Of a stretch of DNA of 64,000 bases, positions 25,311-34,479 are shown in pieces. The translations under genes were made by a program, and so were the position numbers. This DNA is from JAVJSD01 sp040219575 (lineage in GTDB: Bacteria > Planctomycetota > Planctomycetia > Pirellulales > Pirellulaceae). The notes under the pieces were generated by a model that saw only the letters and a program-made list of their open reading frames with translations, searched no databases and was not told where the DNA came from. Location: NCBI GenBank assembly GCA_040219575.1, contig JAVJSD010000003.1, positions 1 through 64,000 on the forward strand, written 5' to 3'. Each line of letters begins with the position of its first letter. The first letter of the stretch is position 1.

Positions 25311-27173
25311 ATGCTCGTCGTATCGAAGTCCGTCGGCGGCGGTCTCGCCGTCGCGGCCGTGCTATTCGCCAGCGTGCTGTTGGGGCTCGCGCCGATCGCG
25401 TCGGCGCAGTTCGGCGGCGGCAGCGGCGGAATGGGCCAAGGTCCCCCGATGGGTTCGCGTCCGGAGGATCCCGTCGACTTCTCGGCCCGCCATCACGGCG
25501 CGCAATTCGAGACGATCGGCGAGCAGATTCCGGTCGTGGAAGTCGAGATCAAAGGCAATCAGTCGGTCAAGCGCAACAAGGTCGAGTCGTACCTCAAGAC
25601 GCGCGTCGGCAGAACCTTCGACCCGTTCGTGCTCGAGACCGACGCCAGCGCGCTGTGGGCCTCGGGTCTGTTTCGCGACGTGCGGACGTTCACCCGCCGC
25701 ACACCGGCCGGCATGGTGGTCACGTTCGAAGTGTTCGAACGTCCGACGGTGCGGCATGTCAAGTTCGTCGGCAACCGCGCCATCACCGACAAGGCGCTGA
25801 AGAAGCAAGCCGACCTCGAGGTCGGCGGTTCGCTCGATGTGTACGCGGTTGAGGAAGCCCGGCGGAAGATCGAGGAGTACTATCACTCCAAGGGCTACAG
25901 CAAGACGCAGGTCTCGATCCTGGAAGGCGATCGGCTTCAGGACCGGGGCGTAGTGCTCGCCATCAGCGAGGGTCCGCAGCAGCGGATCTGGAGCGTCGAC
26001 TTTATCGGCAACACGATCGCCAGCGACGGCCGCCTGGAGACGCAGGTCCAGTCGCGGCCCGGCATCCTGAAGTATTTCCTCCGCGGCGAGGTGAACGAAA
26101 GCAAGATCGACGAGGACGTGCAGCGGCTGACCAACTACTACCACAGCCTGGGCTTCTTCGGCGTCCGCGTGGGGCGGGAGCTGAAGTACAACGACTCCGG
26201 CGACTGGGCCTATCTGACGTTCATTATCGACGAGGGACCGCGGTACAAGGTCCGCAGCGTGTCGGTGCTCGGCAACAAGATCTATTCGACGGAAGACCTC
26301 CAGTCGCAACTGCAACTCAAACCGGGCGAGTACTTCAACCAGGCCCGCATGTTGGCCGACGAGACCACCCTGCGCGACGCGTACGGCGGCCAAGGCTACA
26401 TCTTCGCCGACATCCAGGCCAAGCCGCGGTTCCTGTGGGACTCGGGGCAGCTCGACGTGGTGTACGACATCCTGGAGGGCGAACAGTGGCGCGTGGGCCG
26501 GATCAACATCAACATCGGCGGCGAGTATTCGCACACGCGGCTGAACGTCGTTCGCAACCGGATTTCGCTGCGGCCCGGCGACATTATCGACATGCGGGAA
26601 GTGCGCGACAGCGAGCGGCGGCTGAAGGCCTCGCAATTGTTCCTCAACGAACCGGCCCGAGGCATCGAGCCGCGGATCTCGGTGCGGCCGCCGGAATTGG
26701 GCACGCTGGAGTCGATCGCCCAGCAGAGCGGAAACACCTATCGCGGGCAGAGCCCCGATTCGGGCGACCGCAGCCTGCGGCCCGGTTCGCTCGCCGCCCT
26801 GGCCGCCGACCGGCCGGTGGTGTACGTGGCCGGCGTGCAGATCGCGGGATGCCATCAGACGTCGCCCGCCTGGATCGAGTCGCTGCTGCGAACCCGTCCC
26901 GGCCGGTACTACGACAACGTCAAGCTCGACGCCGACTACGACTGCCTGATGCGGACCGGCAGGTTCGACAGCGTTCGCATTTACACGGACAAGACGCCCG
27001 AGGGCGTGGTCGTCACGTTTGAAGTCCAGGAACGCGGGCGCTCGGCGCCGTCGCAGGCGTATTCGCAACGGCCGGCCGGCGGCTTGCAGGCGAGTACACC
27101 GACGACCAGCTTGAAGCCCGCCGTCGTGCGACGGGCGGATGTGAATGTTTACGCCCCGCAAGTCGCTCCCTGA
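25311..27173 (+). CDS. POTRA-domain outer-membrane assembly protein (BamA N-terminal part)
   Basis: A 620-residue protein with a signal peptide (LAVAAVLFASVLLGLAP, cleaved near 40). It then holds five consecutive POTRA-like modules: they begin near VVEVEIKGNQSVKRNKVES, VRHVKFVGNRAITDKALKK, IWSVDFIGNTIASDG, KVRSVSVLGNKIYSTEDL and VGRININIGGEY. A sixth POTRA-like segment lies near the C-terminus (VVYVAGVQIAGCHQTSPAW). POTRA domains receive unfolded outer-membrane proteins in the BAM machinery. There is no beta-barrel; that is encoded by the next gene. AGGGA stands before the ATG. The stop TGA at 27171 lies in the same frame as the barrel gene 36 bases on. Confidence 0.92.
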   Translation: MLVVSKSVGGGLAVAAVLFASVLLGLAPIASAQFGGGSGGMGQGPPMGSRPEDPVDFSARHHGAQFETIGEQIPVVEVEIKGNQSVKRNKVESYLKTRVGRTFDPFVLETDASALWASGLFRDVRTFTRRTPAGMVVTFEVFERPTVRHVKFVGNRAITDKALKKQADLEVGGSLDVYAVEEARRKIEEYYHSKGYSKTQVSILEGDRLQDRGVVLAISEGPQQRIWSVDFIGNTIASDGRLETQVQSRPGILKYFLRGEVNESKIDEDVQRLTNYYHSLGFFGVRVGRELKYNDSGDWAYLTFIIDEGPRYKVRSVSVLGNKIYSTEDLQSQLQLKPGEYFNQARMLADETTLRDAYGGQGYIFADIQAKPRFLWDSGQLDVVYDILEGEQWRVGRININIGGEYSHTRLNVVRNRISLRPGDIIDMREVRDSERRLKASQLFLNEPARGIEPRISVRPPELGTLESIAQQSGNTYRGQSPDSGDRSLRPGSLAALAADRPVVYVAGVQIAGCHQTSPAWIESLLRTRPGRYYDNVKLDADYDCLMRTGRFDSVRIYTDKTPEGVVVTFEVQERGRSAPSQAYSQRPAGGLQASTPTTSLKPAVVRRADVNVYAPQVAP

Positions 27174-27209
27174 TCACGAACTCACGCGCGCCGCAGCGCC
27201 CGCCGAAAC

Positions 27210-28835
27210 TTGAACGAGACGTTTCGCTTGAATACGCTTCGCACCATCACGCATCTCGCCGCCGTCGCGGCCGTCGCGCTGCTGGCCGGCTGCGCCGGCT
27301 GGCAACCACTCGGCGGCAGCGCGCCCGGCGGCGCCTATCCGGCGAACGGCTGGGCGGCCAACACCGTGCCGACGACCGCCCCCGGCGCGACGAGCGGCGG
27401 CTCCGAAGTCGTGCGCGGCCAGACGCCGCCGGGCTACGATCCCTATGCTCGTCCCGCGCAAACCAGCGCCGGCGCAGCGGCGCCTTACAACAACGCCAAC
27501 AGCTATGCGGTCAGCTATCCGCCGACGAACGCCGGTGGATACGCGCAGAATCCTCCCGCGTCGAACGGCGGCCAGAACGTGGCCCCCGCGCAGTTTAATC
27601 AACCCGCGCCGTTCAATCAGAACGGGCTGCCGCCCGGAACCGTAGCGCCCGGCACGCTGCCGCCGCCGCCGGGCTACAACGGCGGGCCGAATTTCGGACC
27701 GCCCCCGCTGACGCTGCCCTCCACGGCCCAGCCGCCGGTGGGCAGTACGCTGGGCCTGCCCGGCAACTTCGCCGATATCGACGCCTTCGTGCAGGAGGCC
27801 CGCACCGGCCGGCTGATGTTCGGCGTGGGGGTGAACTCCGAAGCGGGCGTAACCGGCCAGTTCGTGATCGACGAACGCAATTTCGACATCACGCGCATTC
27901 CGACCAGTTTCGACGATTTCGTCAACGGCACGGCCTTCCGCGGCGCCGGACAGGGCTTCCGGCTGGAGGCGTTGCCGGGCAACCAGGTGCAGCGCTACCT
28001 GGTGAGTTTCACCGAGCCGTACCTGCTCGATTCGCTGATCAGTCTGAATGTGAGCGGTTTCTACTTCGACCGCATCTACACCGACTGGAACGAACAGCGG
28101 CTCGGCGGACGCGTCGCGTTGGGACGCCGGCTGACGCCCGACCTTTCGATCAGCGTGGCGGGCCGGGCCGAGCAGGTGAAGATCTTCCAGCCCAGCTTCC
28201 CCGTGCCGGAGTTGGCGGCGGCGCTGGGCGACAACGATCTGTACAGCGGCCAGGTGTCGCTGACGCACGACACGCGCGACGTGCCGTTCGCGCCGACGGA
28301 AGGACACCTGATCGAACTCAGCTACGAGCAAGTATTCGGCACGTACGACTATCCCCGCGGAGAAGCCGAATGGTCGCAGTACTTCCTGATCCGTGAACGA
28401 CCGGACGGTTCGGGGCGACACACGCTTTCGACGAGCGTGCGGGCGGGCTTCTCCGGTTCGCAGACGCCGATCTTCGAGAACTTCTTCGCCGGCGGCTTCT
28501 CGACGATGCGTGGCTTCGCGTTTCGCGGCGCCTCACCGACGGTCAGCGGCGTGATCGTGGGCGGCGAGTTCCGCCTGCTGGGCACGGTGGAGTACATTTT
28601 CCCGCTGACCGCCGACGACATGTTCAAAGGCGCCCTCTTCGTCGATTACGGAACGGTCGAGGAGAAGATCGAAATCAACAGCGACGACTTCCGCGTGGCG
28701 CCCGGCTTCGGCTTCCGCATCAACGTGCCGATGCTCGGCCCCGCGCCGCTGGCCTTCGACTTCGCCTTCCCGATCGCCCGCGAAGACACCGACCAGATTC
28801 AGGTGTTCAGCTTCTTCTTCGGCCTGGGCCGATAG
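27210..28835 (+). CDS. BamA/TamA-type outer-membrane barrel with lipoprotein signal
   Basis: A 541-residue protein. The N-terminus has a lipoprotein signal with lipobox LLAGC. A long Pro/Gly/Asn/Ala-rich, probably unstructured linker follows to about residue 175. The rest is an Omp85 barrel with the diagnostic GGFSTMRGFAFRG (RGF motif), YTDWNEQRLGGRVALG strands and a C-terminal FSFFFGLGR. It should insert outer-membrane proteins together with the POTRA protein upstream. Only TTG starts are available; 27210 is used and 27228 is equally possible. It shares a reading frame with the upstream gene, separated by one TGA. Confidence 0.88.
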   Translation: MNETFRLNTLRTITHLAAVAAVALLAGCAGWQPLGGSAPGGAYPANGWAANTVPTTAPGATSGGSEVVRGQTPPGYDPYARPAQTSAGAAAPYNNANSYAVSYPPTNAGGYAQNPPASNGGQNVAPAQFNQPAPFNQNGLPPGTVAPGTLPPPPGYNGGPNFGPPPLTLPSTAQPPVGSTLGLPGNFADIDAFVQEARTGRLMFGVGVNSEAGVTGQFVIDERNFDITRIPTSFDDFVNGTAFRGAGQGFRLEALPGNQVQRYLVSFTEPYLLDSLISLNVSGFYFDRIYTDWNEQRLGGRVALGRRLTPDLSISVAGRAEQVKIFQPSFPVPELAAALGDNDLYSGQVSLTHDTRDVPFAPTEGHLIELSYEQVFGTYDYPRGEAEWSQYFLIRERPDGSGRHTLSTSVRAGFSGSQTPIFENFFAGGFSTMRGFAFRGASPTVSGVIVGGEFRLLGTVEYIFPLTADDMFKGALFVDYGTVEEKIEINSDDFRVAPGFGFRINVPMLGPAPLAFDFAFPIAREDTDQIQVFSFFFGLGR

Positions 28836-28907
28836 TCGAATCGACAGATCGCCGGCGAGCGGCAAGGCGTAAGCCCGCCGTGAACAAGCCGCATCAACCA
28901 GCGGCGT

Positions 28908-29309
28908 TCAATCGGCCGCGTCTTCCAGCACCTCCTCCGCCACATAGATCGGCAGCGGAGGGTCGCAGGAGACCGCCACGGCGATGGCGTCGGAGGGGCG
29001 CGAGTCGATCTCGACCAGTTCGCCGTCCTGCCGCACCCGCAAGAGCGCGTAGTACGTGTGCTCGCGCAGCTCGCTGATCACCACGCTGTCGAGCTCGCCG
29101 CCGAGCGCCTCGGCCACGTTCACCACCAAGTCGTGCGTCAGCGGACGCGGCGGGCGAATGTTCTTCACCTTGCGGTCGATGTTGTGGGCTTCGAACAGGC
29201 CGATCAGGATCGGGAATTGCCGGTCGCCGTCGACCTCCTTCAGGTAGATCACCTGCTGGTCGTTGATCTCGCTGATGATGATGCGCGAAAGCTGCATCTG
29301 AACCGGCAT
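28908..29309 (-). CDS. bifunctional nuclease family (DUF151) protein
   Basis: A 133-residue protein of the DUF151 family, named after a plant nuclease of that type; the bacterial function is not established. Conserved features present: ERQFPI-like segment DRQFPILIGLFEAHNI, RPLTHDLVVNVAEALGGELD and SRPSDAIAVAVSCDPPL followed by PIYVAEEVLEDA. No signal peptide. The ATG at 29309 has AAGGA nine bases upstream; a longer form to 29330 is less supported. It is convergent with the barrel gene upstream on the map. Confidence 0.9.
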   Translation of the reverse strand: MPVQMQLSRIIISEINDQQVIYLKEVDGDRQFPILIGLFEAHNIDRKVKNIRPPRPLTHDLVVNVAEALGGELDSVVISELREHTYYALLRVRQDGELVEIDSRPSDAIAVAVSCDPPLPIYVAEEVLEDAAD

Positions 29310-29449
29310 CGTCGTGTTCCTTAGACGCAAGAGCCCATGCAGGGTCGGGGAGAGAAGTTGTCAAACCCCGATTATACGACGCGCCATGCGGCCACGGCTA
29401 GCGGCGGCCCTGTTGGGCAGGCATTCTGCCCGCCATTCCCGATGAACTC

Positions 29450-30886
29450 TCAGCCGGTGAGGAGCTTTTTGAGCGGCTCGCCCTCGTTCAGCGTGGGGCG
29501 TTCGGGCCGGCCCTTGTGCAGGTAGGTGAGTTTCAGGTGGTTGACGCCCAACAGATAGAGAATCGTGGCGTGCAGGTCGTGGATGTGCAGTCGTTGTTCG
29601 ACCGCGTGCAGGCCGACCTCGTCGGTGCTGCCGATCGTCTGGCCCCCTTTCACGCCGCCGCCGGCCATCCACATCGTGAAGCCGTACGGGTTGTGATCGC
29701 GACCGTCTCCCTTTTCGCTCATCGGCGTGCGGCCGAATTCGCCGCCCCACACCACCAGCGTCTGATCGAGCAGGCCCCGCTGTTTGAGGTCTTTCAGCAA
29801 GCCGGCCACCGGCTTGTCGCTGGCCTTGCAGTTGGCGCCGTGGTTGCCCTCGATGCCGCTGTGCGCGTCCCACTTGCTGCCCGCGCCGTGGTAGAGCTGC
29901 ACGAACCGCACGCCGCGTTCGACCAGGCGCCGCGCCAGCAGGCAATTGCGGCCGAAGACCGCCGTCTCTTTCTCGTTGAGTCCGTACAAGTCTTCCGTTT
30001 GCTGCGTCTCACTGCTGAGGTCGACCGCCTCCGGCGCGGCCGCCTGCATGCGGAAGGCCAGTTCGTAGCTTTTGATGCGGGCCTCGAGCTCCGTCTGGAA
30101 CGCGCGATCTTCGACGTGTCGGCGATTGATCGCATCGAGGAACGCCAGCTTGCTTTGCTGACGGGCCTTGCCGACCGTCTCAGGGGTCTCCAAGTTCTGG
30201 ATCGGCTCGTCGCCGCTCTGCAGGCTCGTGCCTTGATACGCCGCCGGCATGAAGCCCGTCCCCCAGTTGCGCGGGCCATTGACCACCTTGCCGTAGTTAT
30301 CCTCGATGACCACGAACCCGGGCAGGCTTTCGTTCTCGGTGCCCAGTCCGTAGGAGACCCACGATCCGAGCGAGGGCCGGCCGCCGAGGATCGAACCGGT
30401 GTTCATCTGGCAGACGCCGTTGGAGTGATTCAGCCCCTCGCCGTAGCAGGAGCGAATCACCGCGATGTCGTCGACGCACTCGGCGGTGTGCGGCAGCCAG
30501 TCGGAGACCCATGTGCCGCTCTCCCCGTGCTGCTTCCACTTCCGCTTCGAAGCCAATAGCGGCGCGTCGGATTCGCCCATCGGCGTGATGACCGTGCCGA
30601 AACTCTCCGGCAACGGCTTGCCGGCCAGTTCATTCAGCTTCGGCTTGGGGTCGAAGGTGTCGATGTGGCTCGGGCCGCCTTCCATGAACAGGAAGATGAT
30701 GCTCTTGGCGGTGGGCGTGTGATGCGGCCGACCGATGACCAGATCGTCGAGGCCGTGCCCGCGCTTGGTCTCCGCCGCGGGCAGCAAATCGCCCAGCAGA
30801 TGGCAGAGGGCCAGGGCGCCGAAGCCGGCGCCGCCGTTGACGAGCAGTTCGCGACGGGAAGGAAGGTGGCGGGCGTTTTTGTTCAT
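29450..30886 (-). CDS. DUF1501 protein, Tat-exported
   Basis: A 478-residue member of the DUF1501 family, which has an alkaline-phosphatase-like fold and is greatly expanded in planctomycetes; no enzymatic reaction is firmly known. The N-terminus has a Tat-type signal (SRRELLVNGGAGFGALALCH). Landmarks: IIFLFMEGGPSHIDTFDPKP, HSNGVCQMNTGSILGGRP, CLLARRLVERGVRFVQLYHG and VWGGEFGRTPMSE. It lies 97 bases downstream of the DUF1549/DUF1553 gene on the same strand, the usual pairing, so the two probably act together at the cell surface or in the periplasm. Confidence 0.93.
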   Translation of the reverse strand: MNKNARHLPSRRELLVNGGAGFGALALCHLLGDLLPAAETKRGHGLDDLVIGRPHHTPTAKSIIFLFMEGGPSHIDTFDPKPKLNELAGKPLPESFGTVITPMGESDAPLLASKRKWKQHGESGTWVSDWLPHTAECVDDIAVIRSCYGEGLNHSNGVCQMNTGSILGGRPSLGSWVSYGLGTENESLPGFVVIEDNYGKVVNGPRNWGTGFMPAAYQGTSLQSGDEPIQNLETPETVGKARQQSKLAFLDAINRRHVEDRAFQTELEARIKSYELAFRMQAAAPEAVDLSSETQQTEDLYGLNEKETAVFGRNCLLARRLVERGVRFVQLYHGAGSKWDAHSGIEGNHGANCKASDKPVAGLLKDLKQRGLLDQTLVVWGGEFGRTPMSEKGDGRDHNPYGFTMWMAGGGVKGGQTIGSTDEVGLHAVEQRLHIHDLHATILYLLGVNHLKLTYLHKGRPERPTLNEGEPLKKLLTG

Positions 30887-30983
30887 GTGATTCTGTTTTG
30901 CGGGTCGGTCGGCGTGACGCGACGTGCGGCGTTAATGACCAATGCAAAGGCGGAAAGCGGATTGAACGATCACCACGCACCAC

Positions 30984-33900
30984 TCACTCCACATACAAAA
31001 ACTCGTTCGAGTTCAACAGCACGTGGCAGAAGTCGACCAGCGCGGCGAACTGCGGGGTGTCGCCGGAGGAGGATTCGACGAGCGGCGCGAGGTGGTTCTT
31101 GGCGGGTGAGGCGTCGGCGAAGAAGTTGTCTTTGTCGAACGTCCAGCGGCCGACGGTCTGCTCGTCGCTGGGCGACTTGCCGATGAGCAACTCGTCTCGC
31201 GGAAGCGCCGCGGTGGAAATCTTGAGCTCGTCGATCAGGCCGTCCCAACGGTGCGTCGGACTGCCGTCGCGGCCGCCGATCGTCAGATCGGCGTCAGATC
31301 GATAGTCGCGCGTGACTTCGTGCGCGGCGCTCGCCGTTTGCAACGGAGCGTCCACGTCGCTGAGATCCTTGAGGTAGAACGTCACGCCCGACTCGCTCTT
31401 CTCCCCGATGCGAACGGAAACGGCGACGTAGTACGGTTTGTTCAACTCGGGCCGCAGGTTCGAGGCGATCACTTCGTACGGCGCCGCGCCCTTGGCCGGA
31501 TCGCCGATCAGCTGCAAGATCAGGTTCCGCGGCTTGTAGCGAGACTTCTCGCTCGTTACGCCCAGCGCCCAGCCGGGGTGCTTCTGATTGCTGTCCCACT
31601 GGGCGGCGATGGTTCGCACCGTCGCGTCTTTGTACAGCGATTCGAGCAGGATCACCGCCTCGACGGTAAAGTCGCCCGAGGGGAGCGATGCGGAGTTGTT
31701 CACTTTCAACAGCGGCGCCTTGGCGTCGTCGGTGAGCAGCGCGGCCGTTCCCTCGCGATGGGGCATCTCCCTGGTCGCCGGTTCGAGCGATTCCTGCTTC
31801 GGCCGGGCGACCTTCTTGGCTTGCTGACGCAGGAACTCCGCCGCTTGCGAAATCTCTTCCGCGTCGGCCGTGCGGCCGAAGGCGAGAGCGTACGCCCGTT
31901 CGGCGAGTTGCTGCTCGTCGGTTCCGATTTCCTTTTGCAACCGCCGGGCCATCGCCCGGGCGCGATCGAGCATCCACGGCCCATTGATCATCAACAGCGC
32001 CTGCGTGGGCGTGGTGGTGACGTTCCGTTCCGAGACGCTGAAGTAGCCGTCGGGCGTGTCGAACACGTCCAACAGCGGATGCCGCTGGTTGCGGAACACC
32101 TTGGTGTAGATCGTGCGGCGCGTGGAACTCGCCTCGACGCTCGCCCCGCCCGACTTGGCGTCGAGTTCGCCGGTCGCCAGCAGCACCGCGTCGCGAATCT
32201 GATCGGACGAAAGCCGCCGCAGAGGGAACCGCCACAGCAGCCGGTTCTCGGGATCGGCCAGTTGGGCGGCGTCCGGGGCCTCGCGGAGCGCCGTCTGCCG
32301 GTAGGCGGCCGACGTCATGATCAGTTTGTGCAGACGCTTCAGCTTCCAGTCGCCGTCGACGAACCAGGTCGTCAGCCAGTCGAGAAGTTCCGGATGACTC
32401 GGCGGTTCACCGAGGTGGCCGAAGTCGCTGGGCGTGGCGACCAGGCCGCGGCCGAAGTGATGCTGCCAGATGCGATTGACGATCACTCGCGTGCTGAGCG
32501 GGTTGTCCCGACTGGCGATCCAGTCGGCCAGCGCCGTGCGGCGGCCCGTCGTTTCCGGAATCTGCGGCAGCGGCGCGATCTCGGCCGGCGTCTCCTCCAG
32601 GATGGTGAGGAAGCCGGGCGGCACCAACTGCGGATCACGACTGCCGGGGATAGTGGTCGGCGGCGCTTTCGCCCCCACATCGCTCACGGTGTAGACCGTG
32701 GGCAGCGGCTTCGGCTTGGGCGTCTTGGCCAGTTCCGCCAACAGGGCGTCGCGCTTTTCCTTGTCCTCTCCTTTGAAACGCGCGTCGAGCCCGCGCTGCT
32801 CGCGATCGACTTGCCGCCAGGCCAACTCCACGAGTTGCTGCTCGTGCGGCAGGCGATCTTCCTGGGCCTTCCGCATCATCGCCTGAATGTCTTTGGGAAA
32901 CTTGGAGATCGCGGACTCGGCCAACTTGTCGAGATGCGGGCGTTCGATCTCGTCCAATTGCTGGCGCAGGTCGGCGGTTTTCGCCTCCCACGCGGCCAGC
33001 GCGGCTTCATAGGCTTCGCGCTCGGCATGGGTCGCCAAGGGCAGGTCGTCGCGGGCCAGCAGCGGTTCGAAGAAGGCCCGCATGCGGAAATAGTCTTCCT
33101 GCAGCACGGGGTCGAACTTGTGATCGTGGCAGCGCGCGCAGCCCATGCCGACGGCGAGAAACACGTCGCTGGTGACATTGGTGATGTCGTTGATGATGGC
33201 GTCCCACTGGGCCCGCACGTCGCGTTGGTTGTGCTCGTAGATCCACAGCCGCAAAAAGCCCGTGGCGGCCAGTGCGTCGGGATTGGTGGGGGCGATCTCG
33301 TCGCCAGCCAGTTGTTCGCGGATGAACTCGTCGTACGGCTTGTCGTCGTTCAGCGCCCGCACCACGTAGTCGCGATACCGCCAGGCGTGCGGCCGGTAGG
33401 CGTCTTCGCGATAGCCGTCCGACTCGGCGTAGCGGACCACGTCCAGCCAATGCCGCGCCCAGCGTTCGCCGTAGCGAGGACTTTCGAGCAGTCGATCGAT
33501 CAAACGTTCGTAGGCGCCCGGCGCGGTGTCGGCGAGGAACTGCTCCGTCTCTTCCGGCGAGGGCGGCAGGCCGTGCAGATCGAAGTAGGCTCGTCGCAAC
33601 AACGCGATGCGGTCGGCTTCATCGGCCGGGGTAAGGTTCTTCTCGGACAGGCGGCGGAAGACAAACTGGTCGATCTCGTTCTTCGACCAACCGCCGTCGT
33701 CGACCTGCGCGGCTGCGACCTCCCGCACCGGTTGATACGCCCACCAGGTGCGATCCTCCTCGGTGATCTTGGGGGCTTTCGCCACGCGAACCGGGGCCGT
33801 TTCGTCGGGCCAGGGAGCGCCGATCTTCACCCACTGCTGGAGAATCGCGATCTGCTCGTCCTTCATCTTGCCCGCGGGCGGCATCTCGTACGACTGGTAA

Positions 33901-34190
33901 TTCACCGCCTCGATCAGCAGGCTTTCTTCCGGCTTTCCGGGCACGAGGGCCGGGCCCGATTCGCCGCCTTCGAGGATGGTGCTGATGGCGTCGAGCCGCA
34001 GATCGCCCTTTTGCTTGTCGGGCCCGTGGCACTTGTAGCAGTTCTCGGCCAACAGCGGCCGCACCTTCGATTCGAAGAACTTCCGTTGCTCGGCCGTCGC
34101 GCGGCGCGGTTCGGCGCTGTGGACTGTGGGCGAACAAATCGCCGCAAGCAAAGCGAGGACGGCGGCGACCAGAAGAGAATTGCTCTGCAT
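30984..34190 (-). CDS. PSCyt1-DUF1549-DUF1553-LamG protein
   Basis: A 1068-residue exported protein of a type largely confined to Planctomycetes and relatives. After a signal peptide (to about 26) comes a planctomycete cytochrome-like domain with the heme motif CYKCH at 51-55. DUF1549 follows (about 140-345; RIALLRRAYFDLHGLPPSPE), then a charged helical insertion (350-490), DUF1553 (about 530-790; NPLSTRVIVNRIWQHHFGRG) and a C-terminal concanavalin/LamG-type domain (about 820-1060; SASLPSGDFTVEAVILLES). The LamG domain suggests glycan binding. Start ATG 34190 gives the signal peptide; an ATG 45 bases earlier is possible. It precedes the DUF1501 gene in a likely operon. Confidence 0.93.
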   Translation of the reverse strand: MQSNSLLVAAVLALLAAICSPTVHSAEPRRATAEQRKFFESKVRPLLAENCYKCHGPDKQKGDLRLDAISTILEGGESGPALVPGKPEESLLIEAVNYQSYEMPPAGKMKDEQIAILQQWVKIGAPWPDETAPVRVAKAPKITEEDRTWWAYQPVREVAAAQVDDGGWSKNEIDQFVFRRLSEKNLTPADEADRIALLRRAYFDLHGLPPSPEETEQFLADTAPGAYERLIDRLLESPRYGERWARHWLDVVRYAESDGYREDAYRPHAWRYRDYVVRALNDDKPYDEFIREQLAGDEIAPTNPDALAATGFLRLWIYEHNQRDVRAQWDAIINDITNVTSDVFLAVGMGCARCHDHKFDPVLQEDYFRMRAFFEPLLARDDLPLATHAEREAYEAALAAWEAKTADLRQQLDEIERPHLDKLAESAISKFPKDIQAMMRKAQEDRLPHEQQLVELAWRQVDREQRGLDARFKGEDKEKRDALLAELAKTPKPKPLPTVYTVSDVGAKAPPTTIPGSRDPQLVPPGFLTILEETPAEIAPLPQIPETTGRRTALADWIASRDNPLSTRVIVNRIWQHHFGRGLVATPSDFGHLGEPPSHPELLDWLTTWFVDGDWKLKRLHKLIMTSAAYRQTALREAPDAAQLADPENRLLWRFPLRRLSSDQIRDAVLLATGELDAKSGGASVEASSTRRTIYTKVFRNQRHPLLDVFDTPDGYFSVSERNVTTTPTQALLMINGPWMLDRARAMARRLQKEIGTDEQQLAERAYALAFGRTADAEEISQAAEFLRQQAKKVARPKQESLEPATREMPHREGTAALLTDDAKAPLLKVNNSASLPSGDFTVEAVILLESLYKDATVRTIAAQWDSNQKHPGWALGVTSEKSRYKPRNLILQLIGDPAKGAAPYEVIASNLRPELNKPYYVAVSVRIGEKSESGVTFYLKDLSDVDAPLQTASAAHEVTRDYRSDADLTIGGRDGSPTHRWDGLIDELKISTAALPRDELLIGKSPSDEQTVGRWTFDKDNFFADASPAKNHLAPLVESSSGDTPQFAALVDFCHVLLNSNEFLYVE

Positions 34191-34377
34191 AGGGGAGCCA
34201 AAGAGGGGTGGAGTCGGAAAGGAGAATGGAGGCATGCCGACAAGCCTTAAGCCTATCAGTAATCGGCACTTCGATCAAACAGGAAGCACTCAATCGGCCG
34301 GTTTTCCACACAACGCGGCAGGGGCCCGCGGCCCGTGACGGAAGTGGAGAAGTGCGTTGGTCGGTCGAGTGAGCGTG

Positions 34378-34407
34378 GATTCACGGCCGAGGGCGGCCAT
34401 GCTACGA
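34378..34407. repeat. REP-like palindrome, GTAGCATGGCCGCC family
   Basis: A clean copy in the orientation GATTCACGGCCGAGGGCGGC plus CATGCTACGA, between two minus-strand genes. Confidence 0.75.
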
Positions 34408-34456
34408 CCGGGGGCCATGCTACCGCCGGGGGCGATGCTACCGCCGGGGGCGATGC
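34408..34456. repeat. tandem 18-base units next to the palindrome
   Basis: Directly after the palindrome, GGGGGCCATGCTACCGCC and GGGGGCGATGCTACCGCC, plus a partial third unit, are in tandem. They resemble the outer half of the palindrome (CATGCTAC) re-duplicated. Confidence 0.65.
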
Positions 34457-34479
34457 CTTCGTCGGAAGTCGGGCGATGT

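Noticed and set aside
31251..34250. A 999-residue open frame on the plus strand over the DUF1549 gene
   Set aside because: Shadow of the minus-strand gene, low-complexity Arg/Gly/Val/Leu with no family features.
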